Shown piece after piece: positions 43,241 to 53,691 of a DNA stretch of 64,000 nucleotides; the stretch's first letter is position 1, and each line of letters starts with the position of its first letter. Location of the stretch: NCBI RefSeq assembly GCF_002288925.2, contig NW_022098030.1, positions 8,655,532 to 8,719,531 of the forward strand, in the 5' to 3' direction. The DNA is from Delphinapterus leucas (taxonomy: Eukaryota > Chordata > Mammalia > Artiodactyla > Monodontidae). Under the pieces are notes generated by a model, which was not told the origin of the DNA, did not search any database, and was given only the letters and a program-made list of their open reading frames with translations. A program made the translations under genes and the position numbers.

Positions 43241-43544
43241 TTCTTTATCATCAATTTTTTTTTTTTTTTACAAAGTTTAGGGTCATTAGACCGGCATTCA
43301 TCTCTCTTTATAAGATGAATAGGCAAAGAACCATAGCATAAGAACTGCCCCCATCAATAACAAAACAATGACAATAATAAATCATTACTCTGATGACAGA
43401 ACACTATTTAAGTTCTGGAATATTTGAACTTCTCTTTAAAATACATTTAGGAAAGGATCGAACATTTTAGGAAATACTAGTTCCTTGCTCCTGAAAAGAT
43501 TTAAGATGATATTATGAAGAAAGAACAAGATGAACTAAATAAAA
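43241..43544. other. Spacer with T tract
   Basis: Contains a T tract at 43254-43269; otherwise nothing recognised. Confidence 0.45.
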
Positions 43545-43990
43545 ATTGTTAGAGTGAGAATTATGACAGAGGCCCTATGACCAGCCACAGGTTTAGTGCT
43601 TTGCTTAAAAGGCTCACAGGACTCAGCATATAGTAATACTGAATGGCTAAGATTTATTGCAGTGACACACCAAGGATACATAGCTGATTCAGTAAGGGAA
43701 AAAGACACATCAGGCAAAGTCTGGATGAATTCATCGGCAGACTTCCCAAGCGCTCGCTGAGAGGGCCTCACAGAGTGCATGCTCCCTTCCAGCAGCAAAA
43801 TGTAGTTAACACATGCACAATGTTTCTACTCAGGAAAAAGCTGTTTGATTCTATTGTTTTCACTGGGAGCTGGTTACACAGACACAAAATCAACCATAAC
43901 TACTGCAATTCTATACTCCCATAAAGAAAAGCAAGTGTTTAGTGCCCAAAACTGTTCAAAAGCCAATGCCCCAGGGAGCAAAGGACCATC
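43545..43990 (-). mobile_element. Old ERV LTR, antisense
   Basis: Antisense LTR wording: AAGGCTCACAGGACTCAGCA, TATAGTAATACTGAATGGCT, AAGATTTATTGCAGTGACAC (complement of an AATAAA poly(A) signal at about 43651-43656), AAAAAGACACATCAGGCAAA, GGAGCTGGTTACACAGACAC and AAAATCAACCATAACTACTG. I know this text as a class I ERV MER-type LTR but cannot name the subfamily. Diverged, no internal region. The 87-codon minus-strand frame here is chance. Confidence 0.65.
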
Positions 43991-45059
43991 CCTATAAGCA
44001 GGTGTTTCTAAGGAAAACAGCCCACCTATTACCTAAATTAAAAGATCGCTGGAAGCCAAATAAAATAGAATCAGTAATGTTCCAAAGGTAATCAGTGATT
44101 TAGAAAACAAACTTGAGAAGAATGCCTACAATATTTAATCAACAGACAGAGATAAGAGACTGTGGAAAACATAAAAATTGAAAAAGTAAAACAGAAAGTA
44201 GAAAACAAAATGCATGTAAATTTTTAAAAAAATCTTTACTCCCTTATTTTTCATAAGAGAGTAAAAGAAAAAAATGTAACAGAAACAATGATCTAACTTA
44301 AAATAGGGGGGAAAGGCTTTTCTAATGTAATACAGGTCGTTAGTTTGAAGGTCACCATGTTTATGGCAAAATTTAAGAAAATTAAAAAAACAATTATAAA
44401 TATATTAAAATTGTGAATTCTAAGAATAAGAAAGTAAATACCTGGTTTTGTAGAAATAGGGTGTTTATGTTGCTTTTTTCATTCAAAGAAATGAAAATAT
44501 CTTTAAAAATTTTTTAAGAATGAGAGTATGAGCACGACAACAAGCTTGTATATAATAAATGCATAAATAGATCAAAATTTGGATCTAAAAGATGATGGCA
44601 TCCATCTCATATCTTGAGCACAGCATACCTTTGGAAACAGAATTAAAGGGCTACAAAAAGGTCCCACTAAATTTTCTTAAACTTGGTTCACAATGAGTCA
44701 GGTTACTGCTGAGAGCAGAGTGACAGTCATACTATACTAGGATGAAGGAGGAGTATGCAATGCCACTTGTTTTTTTAAAATCAGCTTCCCTATAACAACA
44801 GACTAAAAATGGTTCTGTTCTAAAACTGGCGCCAGAATTGAAATCCAAAAGTATTCTCACATAGAACCAGAAGGGCTAATCGCAGAGTATTCATCAGATT
44901 TCGTGGGAACATTCAATTATTAAACATCATATTTCTTCTGCCTTCTTCTTCTCTTTAACCCTCCCTATCTTCTCACCAGTTCCAATGCTGAAGGATCAGA
45001 TAACTGTGCTCACTTCCCTGCTCAAGTTCCAAGGATAAAATTAAGAAAGCATTTCCATA
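43991..45059. other. AT-rich unclassified spacer
   Basis: Purine-rich runs at 44060-44310 (AAAACAGAAAGTAGAAAACA) could be decayed L1 ORF1 sequence, but I cannot show it. No gene is called. Confidence 0.4.
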
Positions 45060-46020
45060 AATGAAGATAGAACTTAAGTAGAACACACACATAAAGTCGC
45101 AGAGAAAATGGCATATCTGGATATAGCCATCCCCATTAAAAGATAAAGAGTGCTCAGAAATAAATCCAAAATGGGGTCTATCATAAATGGCATTTTAAAA
45201 CAAAACACACACACAGAATAAAAAGTAGAGAAATATAATAGCATCAAAGGCCTAAAAATTATTTACTTTGCAAGAAGAATTTGTCTAGGAAATTAACAAC
45301 AATTTTAGATTAAAACTTTTCTACTTTCTAAAATAAGTTTTAACATAATACAGGCTTTGTAAAACAAAACAAAACATAAAGGAAAATAAAATCGAAAAGG
45401 ACAGATGAAAAGACAATGGAATGAAATGATAGCTGGTGGTACAAATTAAACATAACGAAGAAAACATTAAAACCATTCCAGAAATTAAATAAAAGAAAAA
45501 TTAGAAGCAGCAAAATGTAAAGTCACATGATAAAAATAAAGTTAGTCATAGAAGATAACTTTGAGAAAAATGGGAAAAGGTCAAAAAGCTGTCAAAATTC
45601 AGTAAAGAAGTACGAAAAGCTCAAAATGAAAGTAGAGAAAATGATACATGGAAGGCAGACGATGATATAAACATTTAATGCATAAAAATTTTAAAAACAA
45701 GAATAAAATATGAAAAAGAGATATTAGAATATATAATGGAAGAATACTTTTTGCAAATTTAAGAGAGAGTTTTACAGGAGATTTAAAGGGTTTAATGTGT
45801 ATTAGAAATGAGAAAAAAATGAAAGGAACAGTAAACCACAAACAACACGACATCCTGATGAATTTACTGAACATTAAAACAAAAACAAAAGAATACTATA
45901 AACACCTAGACAGAAAAAACAGATCATTTACAAATACAAACATGTCAGTGGTATCTCACATTTTTATACATCCACAGTGAGGGCATAATAGAGTGTTGTA
46001 AATTCTAGGCAGTTTAAAAT
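45060..46020 (+). mobile_element. Decayed L1 (ORF1 region), sense
   Basis: Purine-rich text with the L1 ORF1 word order: AAGTACGAAAAGCTCAAAAT-type lysine-rich coding, GGAAGAATACTTTTTGCAAA, CTGAACATTAAAACAAAAAC, ACTATAAACACCTAGACAGA and AAAAACAGATCATTTAC. Many stops and shifts; no frame longer than 61 codons survives on the plus strand. A half-L1 (HAL1) is an alternative. Confidence 0.5.
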
Positions 46021-46330
46021 TTTTAAAAAGGATGTGGCATAATTTTTTAGTTCTCTTAGCCACACTATAAAAATTAAATTTACAGGCAATATCAGGAAGG
46101 CAGGCTCAGGAATGCTCTGCCCTTTCATTATCTGTCCAGATTTGCGGGCTTGGCCTCTGCGGTCCATGCTGTAGGAATATGATTTGGGGTCTGTTATATT
46201 ACTTGTCATGTGGGAAAAAGCTCCTGAAATGAGAAGAAATAAAGCCAAGAAGGGCTAAGGAGTGATTGAAGTTGATATAAGGAAATACTGGCTAAGTTGA
46301 ATCTTAGTTTAGTCATCAAGCCTACATTTT
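46021..46330. other. Unclassified insert between L1 parts
   Basis: About 300 bp less AT-rich than its flanks (GATTTGCGGGCTTGGCCTCT), with no recognised family. Text after the SINE (46548-46640) may belong to it. It may be an LTR or DNA element inserted in the decayed L1. Confidence 0.4.
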
Positions 46331-46534
46331 TTTTTTTTTTTGCAGTACGCAGGCCTCTCACTGTTGTGGCCTCTCCCATTGGGGAGCACAGGATCCGGAC
46401 ACACAGGCTCAGCGGCCATGGCTCACGGGCCTGGCCGCTCCGCGGCATGTGGGATCTTCCCGGAACGGGGCACGAACCCGTGTCCCTTGCATCGGCAGGC
46501 GGACTCTCAACCATTGCACCACCACGGAAGCCCC
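46331..46534 (-). mobile_element. CHR-type SINE with target-site duplication
   Basis: Complete minus-strand copy: T tract, GCAGTACGCAGGCCTCTCAC, body, and the complement of the head CACCACGGAAGCCCC. The flanking repeat is AAGCCTACATTTT (46318-46330) against AAGGCTACATTTT (46535-46547), one difference in 13. Confidence 0.94.
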
Positions 46535-46639
46535 AAGGCTACATTTTGATAGCTGCTTCCTCAATCCTGTGAATTGCACTAGTTCTTTAGGCCAAGAAGT
46601 TTTCTTTTATCCTTAAACTAGTTAGACTTATTTTGGTAC

Positions 46640-47345
46640 TTGCAAATGCAGGAGTCATGGCTAATAACCCAAGTAAATACTTTAATATTAGAAACTAACA
46701 GTTGTGATATTAGTATTAAAATTTTTGTCTACAAGGTACAAAACATTCAATGAAACAAAGAAAGTCACTTTATCATAACCAAGAGCGAAATGAACAATGG
46801 CAATATAGGTGCCAACAAAGTTTTGGCAAGAGTAATTCCAGAGCAAAATATGTAAAGCAAAAACTATATAACATATAAAAGAGAAATCAAGAGGTATAGA
46901 GTAATTTTGGAGGAAATTTAAATATATTCCTCTCAACATTTGGCCAATTCAAGTAGGTATGAAATAAGAAAAGTCATAAAGGCAGAATTATATAATTAAT
47001 AAAGATGATTTATTGGATTTTAACTATATGTATGTGTATATATATATGTTTATAAATATAATAGTGAACTTTTAACTTTCACTCAGAAAATTTAAACTTA
47101 ATCCATGATTCGAGAAAAATTTTTAGTTTTACATGCATATATGAGAAAAGGAGAAAGACGAAATTCAGTGATCTAAGCATCAATCTCAAGAAGTTAAGAA
47201 AAATAATCCCAGCAAATTAAGTTTAAAAAAAAAAGCCAAAAAAATAAATAAAGGCAGCAATCAATGAAACAGCATCAAACACACAAAAGAGAGGATGTAC
47301 TAATAAAATGTGTAAAACTTCCTGGCAAGTCTGATCAATAATATT
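46640..47345 (+). mobile_element. Decayed L1 (ORF2 5' region), sense
   Basis: Text such as CAATATAGGTGCCAACAAAG, TTCCAGAGCAAAATATGTAA, AGCAAAAACTATATAACATA, GGCCAATTCAAGTAGGTATG, GCAATCAATGAAACAGCATC and GGCAAGTCTGATCAATAA follows the order of the L1 ORF2 endonuclease and inter-domain region. No open frame remains. Together with 45060-46020 it may be one ancient L1 of about 2.3 kb. Confidence 0.5.
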
Positions 47346-48954
47346 TTCCTTGAGAGAAGATTGATTTTTGTTTATGGCCTGAAACACTTCTCGAGGCGAA
47401 TTATCCTCAGTCCGCAGATGGACTGAGAGGGTTACGTACTCTACTCCTTCTGACAGCTAGTCTGTTTCTGGCTCACCCTCATTCCTTTAGGGCTCCCTCT
47501 AGAAGCCTGCAATTTTTACCAGAGGCCCTTCTCCTTCTCAGACTTCTGACTTTTCTCTCAAGCCCTATGAGACCTCTAAAAACTCCACTTGGTTTATTAT
47601 CTTTTCTGACACCAATTTCACTTTTAGAATCAGCAGTTGCTTAAAGGGAAAAAGTGGCCTCAAGGTTTGAGTTAACTTCTCTCGTCTTCTCTTCTCTTCT
47701 TAGCCCAGCATATTCTCACTGTTAATAATTTCCTGAGGCTTCCAAAGAGATTAAAAAACATATTTTGTCCAGTTTATTGAAATATTCTCAGCATGAGCTA
47801 CAGTCTCAGACAGTCTAGCCTATTATTTTTGAATGTGAGATCCCATCTAAGTAACTTTTAGGTCAGATTAAATACCGAGACAGAAATTATGAAACCGCTT
47901 AAGAACTTTCCCTGTTGGATGAATTTTATTTCCCTATTTTACATTTTTATGGAGCCACAGAGGGCATTGAATTTTCTATCTTCTCATTCTGACCCTGACT
48001 CCATCTCTACATTTCATTATCTCAGTGCCTGTCCTTGTTTCTCTGAAATTATCCCGGTGTCTGTCCTTGTTCACTAGTCTATCCGTTTGCATACTTCAGA
48101 AACTGACATCAGACTCCCTGCAGAGATGTGACAACACATTGTAATCAGTCCTGGACAATAGGTGAACTATGGCCTTAGAGCTTTGTTGCCACCAGTGCAT
48201 ATAAACACTGAGTTAATATTAACATTCTGGTTGCTTTTATTTAAAGGCTATCTTCCTAGCCTCTTCTTTATATAGGCTGAAGGTTTGTAGTTGAAAGGGT
48301 GACGTGTAAGGGCTTAGCTTGGCTACATTTTAGTAATCCTAGATGAAGTATTTTGGCAGTTCCTTGACATTCTGTGGAGTTATTTTGTGACTATTGATAA
48401 TCACAATTTTGGAGCTCAACAGAAATTTCCAGAATAACAGGAAAAAATCCCTACATTTGCTTGTATTAAATTTAGTTAATTTTGGTTTGAAGTATCTGAT
48501 GAATTCATTAATCTGAGACTTCAGAAAATAATGCAGAATCCCAAACAAGACTCTGGAAGTCCTACACAGATATGCTTTTTTGTAAATGTAGTCATAACTA
48601 AATGTTTGTTATACAGCCCTGATCCTGTTTGACTGCCAGTTGCTTTATACTAAGAATCAGTGTCTCTCCAGAACATGGTTAGTGCTGTGATTCTTTATTT
48701 TTTCCAACAAAAAAATACTTAGAGCTAAGGAGAATGGGCAACTATCCCAAGAATTTTGCATTATATTTAAATCTTATGCAGCTTGTAGTTCTCCCTCACT
48801 TCATACTACCCAACATTTGAATAAACTTGCCTCACCAGAAGGAATGAAGTGTTTATCTGGTGTCTTAGTGAACCTTCCTCCTCTGTGTCCCACAGTGACT
48901 GTTCTCATTGAGAAGAGCAACCCCAGATTAACCGGTCACTCTAGTGTGACGGCA
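47346..48954. other. Unclassified spacer, about 1.6 kb
   Basis: The part at about 47380-47720 is less AT-rich (CTCGAGGCGAATTATCCTCA, GGCTCCCTCTAGAAGCCTGC) and pyrimidine-rich. I recognise no family. The frame at 47889-48077 has no known motif. No gene is called. Confidence 0.45.
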
Positions 48955-49130
48955 TATAAATATCAAACCATTTAATATTTACGAAAGCATTTAACAAATG
49001 AGGAAACAGAGGCACAGAGGTGTTGACTAAGTTTGCCAGCATGGTAAATGGCAAACCCAGAGTTCCAGGAGCCATTCAATCTCCATATCTCCTGCTCTAA
49101 GCCCCTGCGCTATCTGGCCATGGTTCTGGT
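48955..49130 (+). mobile_element. MIR SINE
   Basis: AACAAATGAGGAAACAGAGG, CACAGAGGTGTTGACTAAGT, GCATGGTAAATGGCAAACCC and CCTGCTCTAAGCCCCTGCGC follow the MIR 3' half closely. Confidence 0.82.
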
Positions 49131-49730
49131 ACTAGTCCTTAACTGCCCTGCTGTTCCATACACTGCCCTTCCTCCTGCCACAATATTTTTTCTGGTATAT
49201 AGGATTCTCAGACTCTTACAGCATTTGCTTATCCTTTTTTTTTTTTTTTTTTGCAGTACGCGGGCCTCTCACTGCTGTGGCCTCTCCCATTGCAGAGCAC
49301 AGGCTCCGGACGCGCAGACACAGCGGCCATGGCTCACGGGCCGAGCCGCTCCGCAGCATGTGGGATCTTCCCGGACCGGGGCACGAACCCGCGTCCCCTG
49401 CATCAGCAGGTGGACTCTCAACAACTGCACCACCAGGGAAGCCCTATCCTTTAATTTTTAACAGCATACTTACTTTTTCGTTTACACAAAACATGTTGGG
49501 AGAGTCTCTGTCGATACCTAAACTTGACCACTCTTTCTTTGATGTACCTCTGTACACTTCTAACGTAGAAACTAGAGCACTTTTAAATTTATAATACACT
49601 TAGCGTTGCCCCACTAAACTGTAAGATCTTTGACTCCTAGGACCATGTCTAATTTAACTCTATGTTCCCCACACCCTGCATTGCATCTGATACCTTCAGC
49701 CTGCTCGACAGATGCTCAAAGAATTAGACA
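49131..49730 (+). mobile_element. L2 3' part, split by a CHR SINE
   Basis: After the SINE, GCCCCACTAAACTGTAAGAT, CTAGGACCATGTCTAATTTA, ACTCTATGTTCCCCACACCC and AGATGCTCAAAGAATTAG follow the L2 terminus (intact CCCACTAGAATGTAAGCTCC.. CAGGGAC.. CTGCTCAATAAA). The part before the SINE (49131-49229) is weaker. Confidence 0.65.
49238..49444 (-). mobile_element. CHR-type SINE with target-site duplication
   Basis: Complete minus-strand copy: T tract to 49252, GCAGTACGCGGGCCTCTCAC, body, and complement of the head CACCACCAGGGAAGCCC. The flanking repeat is TATCCTTT at 49230-49237 and 49445-49452; it is short, but the T tract may hide more of it. The long 137-codon plus-strand frame here is the reverse strand of the SINE. 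Confidence 0.93.
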
Positions 49731-50154
49731 ATTCAAATGTGCTTTACCCCTAAAAGCTCTCTGTACTCTTGTTTCTGCTCTTTTGGTCATCTGTTTCACT
49801 GCATTCTCTGCACTTCATACTTCTGTACATTAGCTCTCGTCATGCCAAGACTTTTTGTGAGACTCTTTGGCTCTCGTCATGCCAAGACTCTTTGTCATGT
49901 GGGAGAGCTAGAAATCTGCATTTTCTCTTCTGACACCTTCCTCCAACAGTAAGATTATAGACAACGAGTTCTAGTCATGTTATCATTGCATGATGACCTC
50001 CTGCCTTCCAGAATTTCCCCTTGGGCCTAAGGGCATTGATGCTGTTGGTCAAACTTTTGTCTAGTATGATTATGCAACTATTCTCAATATTACTGGTTAT
50101 ATTGGCCCTTTGTCATGTCCAAGGAATGTGCACTGACAGCACTGCTATCTCTTC
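49731..50154. other. Unclassified spacer with a tandem duplication
   Basis: GCTCTCGTCATGCCAAGACT occurs at 49833-49852 and again at 49870-49889 (period 37). Otherwise no gene or named repeat. Confidence 0.6.
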
Positions 50155-50391
50155 TGTCTATAGAGTCTGCACATGATTGAGTCTGTCACCATTTTGCAAA
50201 TGAGAAGGGAAATTTGTTCATATTCTGCATCCATCACTAATTAGGAAATGGGCCCTTACCAGACACTGAATCTGCAAGTGCCTTGATCTTGGACTTCAAC
50301 CTCCAGAACTGTGAGAAAATTAATTTCTGTTATTTAAACCACCAAGTCTGTGTTTTTTTAAGGCAGCCCTAGAAAACTAATATAGAACTCA
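50155..50391 (+). mobile_element. MaLR LTR 3' part (MST/MLT1 type)
   Basis: GGGCCCTTACCAGACACTGA, ATCTGCAAGTGCCTTGATCT, TGGACTTCAACCTCCAGAAC, TGTGAGAAAATTAATTTCTG and GCAGCCCTAGAAAACTAATA follow the MaLR 3' end. The poly(A) signal has changed to AATTAATT. The first 60 bases are less certain. Confidence 0.85.
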
Positions 50392-50469
50392 GTTTTTATC
50401 ATTCATCGCCATTATCACATATTGTTGCTTAGAATTATTATTACACCTTTTCATATGCACAGCTTGTCT

Positions 50470-50580
50470 TCCCAACAGATTAATAGCATTTTCAAAGGCA
50501 GGAACTTACCCTGTACTTTGTTACTTTCTTAGCAATATTCAGCAATACAATGCACACAACAAAAACTTAATGAATATTTT
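50470..50580 (+). mobile_element. Possible L2 terminus
   Basis: AGGCAGGAACTTACCCTGTA and CAAAAACTTAATGAATATTT resemble the L2 3' end. Short and diverged. Confidence 0.5.
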
Positions 50581-51559
50581 TGTTAAGTCAGTTAATGACT
50601 TGGTGTAACATTTATCTTACTGGTAAAAAGTTTGACAAATTCACAAAACATGGAAGTGAAATATTTCATATCTATCTCATTTCTACCTATATATTTTATT
50701 TTTAATAGGGAATGAGAAAGGAAAATCAAGAAAAATTGATCAGGCTTTCATACTTTTACATTTATGTCATAAAATTTATCTTTACCCATGCTTATTATAA
50801 AACCAAGATAAAGAAATGAAGCAACAAAAGAAGAAAAAAATTCTCCTTTTAGGAAACAGCTTTAATTTTCACTGGTTTTCTTCCTTAATTCCATCAAGAC
50901 TTCAGGGTATGGTAGTGCCTGAAGAACAAGAGAATATCAGCTTTTAGGTCACTGGAGTATTATTTAATGGAGAGAAAATGTAATTTTCAAGAGAAAACAG
51001 TATACTAATCTGGTAATGATAAATGTTACTGAAAAACAGTAAGTTTTGTACTGTCTGTAACAAAATGGAGAACAGGTCATTTGAGCTCCTCAAGACTGAA
51101 TCAAATTACTCCTTTAACACTGGTGAATAGTTTGGAGACTTAAAGACAAACATCAGTTGGTATAAGCTACCTATGATGCTTTAAGTTGTTCATTTTTATG
51201 TCAGTAATGATATTTCTTAATGGCTGTAACTGACTTTATTTGGTGAACAAACATTAAATGAGCTAGCAACAATGGTTCTATGATTTAATTCCAAGCATAA
51301 GTTGCTCAATTATGGTCGGCTAAAAAGGCTATAAATGTATATATCCATGGCTAAATCAGACCTGGCACTAAAAATTTCATCCTGATTAACTTGAGTTTGT
51401 CCTATTATCATGTGTTCATTAGTCCTAGAATTGTTATTCATATACTGAGCCATGGAATTGAGTCAACCGTGATTTTACTTAATGTAATTTATATGTATGC
51501 TAAAGTCATCTATTGTCTTAGAGTATATAGTATCTTTTAGTATCAAAAAAAAAATGGAT
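50581..51559. other. AT-rich unclassified spacer, about 1 kb
   Basis: No gene, RNA gene or named repeat recognised. Confidence 0.5.
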
Positions 51560-51745
51560 AAAGAAACTAAAGATCGCCAGCAAACCACCAGAAGCTAGGG
51601 AGAGAGAGGCAAGGAAGGATTGATTTTCCTCCTACAAATTTCAAAGGGAGCGTGGCCCTGGCAACACCTTGATTTTGGACTTCTAACCTCCATTTGTCTT
51701 ACAAATACATTTGTAAGACAGTACATTTCTGTTGTTTTAAAGCAC
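51560..51745 (+). mobile_element. MaLR LTR 3' part (MLT1A type) with a small palindrome
   Basis: CAGCAAACCACCAGAAGCTA, GGCAAGGAAGGATTGATTTT, GGGAGCGTGGCCCTGGCAAC, ACCTTGATTTTGGACTTCTA and CATTTCTGTTGTTTTAAAGC match MLT1A. In place of the usual CAGAACTGTGAGACAATAAA, it has a 24-base palindrome at 51696-51719 (arms GTCTTACAAAT and ATTTGTAAGAC, centre AC). Confidence 0.88.
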
Positions 51746-51775
51746 ACACACAGAAAGTGGACAGAGATTCTGAAT

Positions 51776-51815
51776 TGTGGTAAAACAGAACATAACTGTG
51801 GTAAAACAGAATGTA
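51776..51815 (+). repeat. Tandem duplication, period 22
   Basis: TGTGGTAAAACAGAA occurs at about 51776 and 51798 within a two-unit tandem copy with two differences in the linker. Confidence 0.8.
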
Positions 51816-52280
51816 AAAAGTAAAATAAAACCAGTGAGTCAACATGGTAATTAAATAAATGATTGATGTTGAGTGTGTATAACCACAAATGAAAGTGAAG
51901 ACTCAGCATCTATTCTCAAATAAACTTTTATTTTTAGATGGCAGGCAGAATATAAATTCATGAAACATATTTAGTATAAATATATTTAACATAAATATAT
52001 TTATACTCCATGAATATATAAATGCATGAAATATATTTAGCATTTATAAAATTACAAATGTGTGAGTTAATTGGATACAAATTTAGTAGGGACATTGCTC
52101 ATGAAACTGAATGATCAGTCATAGTTTCTATATGAGGCCACCTTGATTCTTTTTAAATTGTATTGTGACAAGACTTTCAAGAAGAAAATTTTAAAGTAAT
52201 ATCTTTGGTGGCTACATAAATATAAGATCTGAAGATAAAGGTATTCCTGCTAAAGCTTTTGATGATTAAATTTGTATCAG
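51816..52280. other. AT-rich spacer with TA-rich repeats
   Basis: At about 51956-52056 related words such as CATGAAACATATTTAG and AAATATATTTA recur irregularly. No gene seen. Confidence 0.5.
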
Positions 52281-52282
<2 letters not shown>

Positions 52283-52336
<54 letters not shown>

Positions 52337-52345
52337 AATATATAC
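52283..52345 (+). repeat. Compound (TC)n(TA)n microsatellite
   Basis: About 15 TC units (52283-52312) run directly into about 12 TA units (52313-52336), then AAATATATA. A pure compound tract of this kind is prone to length change and sequencing error. Confidence 0.96.
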
Positions 52346-52504
52346 AGAACCTTACTTTGCTGCTATTTCTTCACCTTATGATCATTCACATTTATATTCT
52401 AATTAGGAAAACACAATTAACAACAATATCTAATATGAGAGATTAGTAAAATAATATAATGCTCTGTGTACTTCCTTTTCCTCTTTTAACACCAGTGCAC
52501 ATGT
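52346..52504. other. Spacer
   Basis: Nothing recognised. Confidence 0.4.
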
Positions 52505-52890
52505 TGCTTCTCTGAGTAGGAATATTGGCTTTTTATAACTTACAGGTGCATCTTTCCGGAAATTGCCCTTGGCTAAAACGGAGCTATCTTGCCCAAGACT
52601 CAACACTTACCGCAAGAGAAACCTGTATCCAGTGACAGGCCAACCGTGAGGTACAATGCTTGGCCATTTGTTTTGGTTGAGAACAATTCCAAAGTACTGA
52701 TCTTTCTCCAGAGGTCACTGTGGGATGGGCTGAGGGTGCTGCTGTAACTACTTTACAATTCAGCTTTTCTTGCTGGCCTGTCCTCCTCCCTCACAGGTGT
52801 TGCTCCTGAGAGCATTCCCCAAAATACCTGTGGCATTCAACTCCTCTCCATCTCAGAGTCTGTATCCAGGGAATCTGGCCTAAGATTAAA
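52505..52890 (+). mobile_element. Old LTR fragment (ERVL/ERV1-like)
   Basis: The 3' end wording CACAGGTGTTGCTCCTGAGA, GCATTCCCCAAAATACCTGT, CTCCATCTCAGAGTCTGTAT and CCAGGGAATCTGGCCTAAGA matches a common mammalian LTR end (intact form has GTTGATCCTGAGAGCAC.. AATAAAC.. TCTCAGAGTCTGCTT). The poly(A) signal has decayed to AAAATACC. The 5' part from 52505 is less certain. I cannot fix the family. Confidence 0.62.
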
Positions 52891-53454
52891 TGAAGGTGGT
52901 CTATTATCATACTTACAATTTGAATATTTAAGAAATAGACAGAACTCCTTCTTTGTGTACAATATTTGGGGAAAGAAACAAAAGGTTTGCAGTTTTGGAA
53001 ATAGTATGCATATATATTTTTAATGATTAGAGTCAGTATGTGGACACATGGGAGCCAAGGGAGAAGTAAAACGACATGAAGAGTCCTGTCTCCTATCTCT
53101 AGATATTTGGCATCTCTCCTACTTTATTTTATTTTATTTTATATTTTATTTTTTAAGTGAAATGACATTTATTGAATGGACACTAGCATACTTCATAGAA
53201 CTGAAGGAAGAACTGTAGGCATCAGTGCATTTCTGAAATACTGAAGCTTGATACTCTCAGGATGGTCTCTGCTGTCTCTCTCTCTGATGTTCTTCTTTTG
53301 CAGCTTCATGCTCTCTGTGTGATGGGGAAATGTGCTCTGGGGTTATATCCATACAGCTCTATGACCATAGAAAAACAAGGTATCTCTACCCCACTCCACA
53401 TGCATGGACACGCAATACCTCCAACCCCATTATACAGGTACATTAGTTCCAGTT
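52891..53454. other. Spacer with pentanucleotide repeat
   Basis: A TTTTA-type repeat lies at about 53122-53152. The sequence that follows (53153-53454) contains CATGCTCTCTGTGTGATGGG and could be an antisense LTR because it begins with a TTTATTG word, but I cannot name it. A 64-codon frame (53262-53456) has no known motif. Confidence 0.45.
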
Positions 53455-53470
53455 AAAAATCAGGGAAATG

Positions 53471-53675
53471 GGGCTTCCCTGGTGACGCAGTTGTTGAGAG
53501 TCCACCTGCCGATGCAGGGGACACGGGTTCGTGCCCCGGTCTGGGAGGATCCCACATGCCATGGAGCGGCTGGGCCTGTGAGCCATGGCCGCTGAGCCTG
53601 CGCGTCCGGAGCCTGTGCTCCGCAACGGGAGAGGCCACAACAGTGAGAGGCCCGCGTACCGCAAAAAAAAAAAAA
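53471..53675 (+). mobile_element. CHR-type SINE with perfect 16 bp target-site duplication
   Basis: Complete copy: GGGCTTCCCTGGTGACGCAG, B-box core GGTTCGTGCC, GATCCCACATGCCATGGAGC, GCGCGTCCGGAGCCTGTGCT, and CCGCGTACCGC followed by an uninterrupted A tail. AAAAATCAGGGAAATG lies at 53455-53470 and 53676-53691. It keeps many CpG sites (GCGCGTCCGG, CAACGGG, CCGCGTACCGC), which decay quickly, so it looks like the youngest SINE in the window. Confidence 0.97.
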
Positions 53676-53691
53676 AAAAATCAGGGAAATG

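Noticed and set aside
49048..49461. A 137-codon plus-strand frame with a transmembrane-like start and basic C-terminus
   Set aside because: The second half is a translated CHR SINE in antisense and the first half is MIR/L2 sequence. No start context or homologue is apparent.
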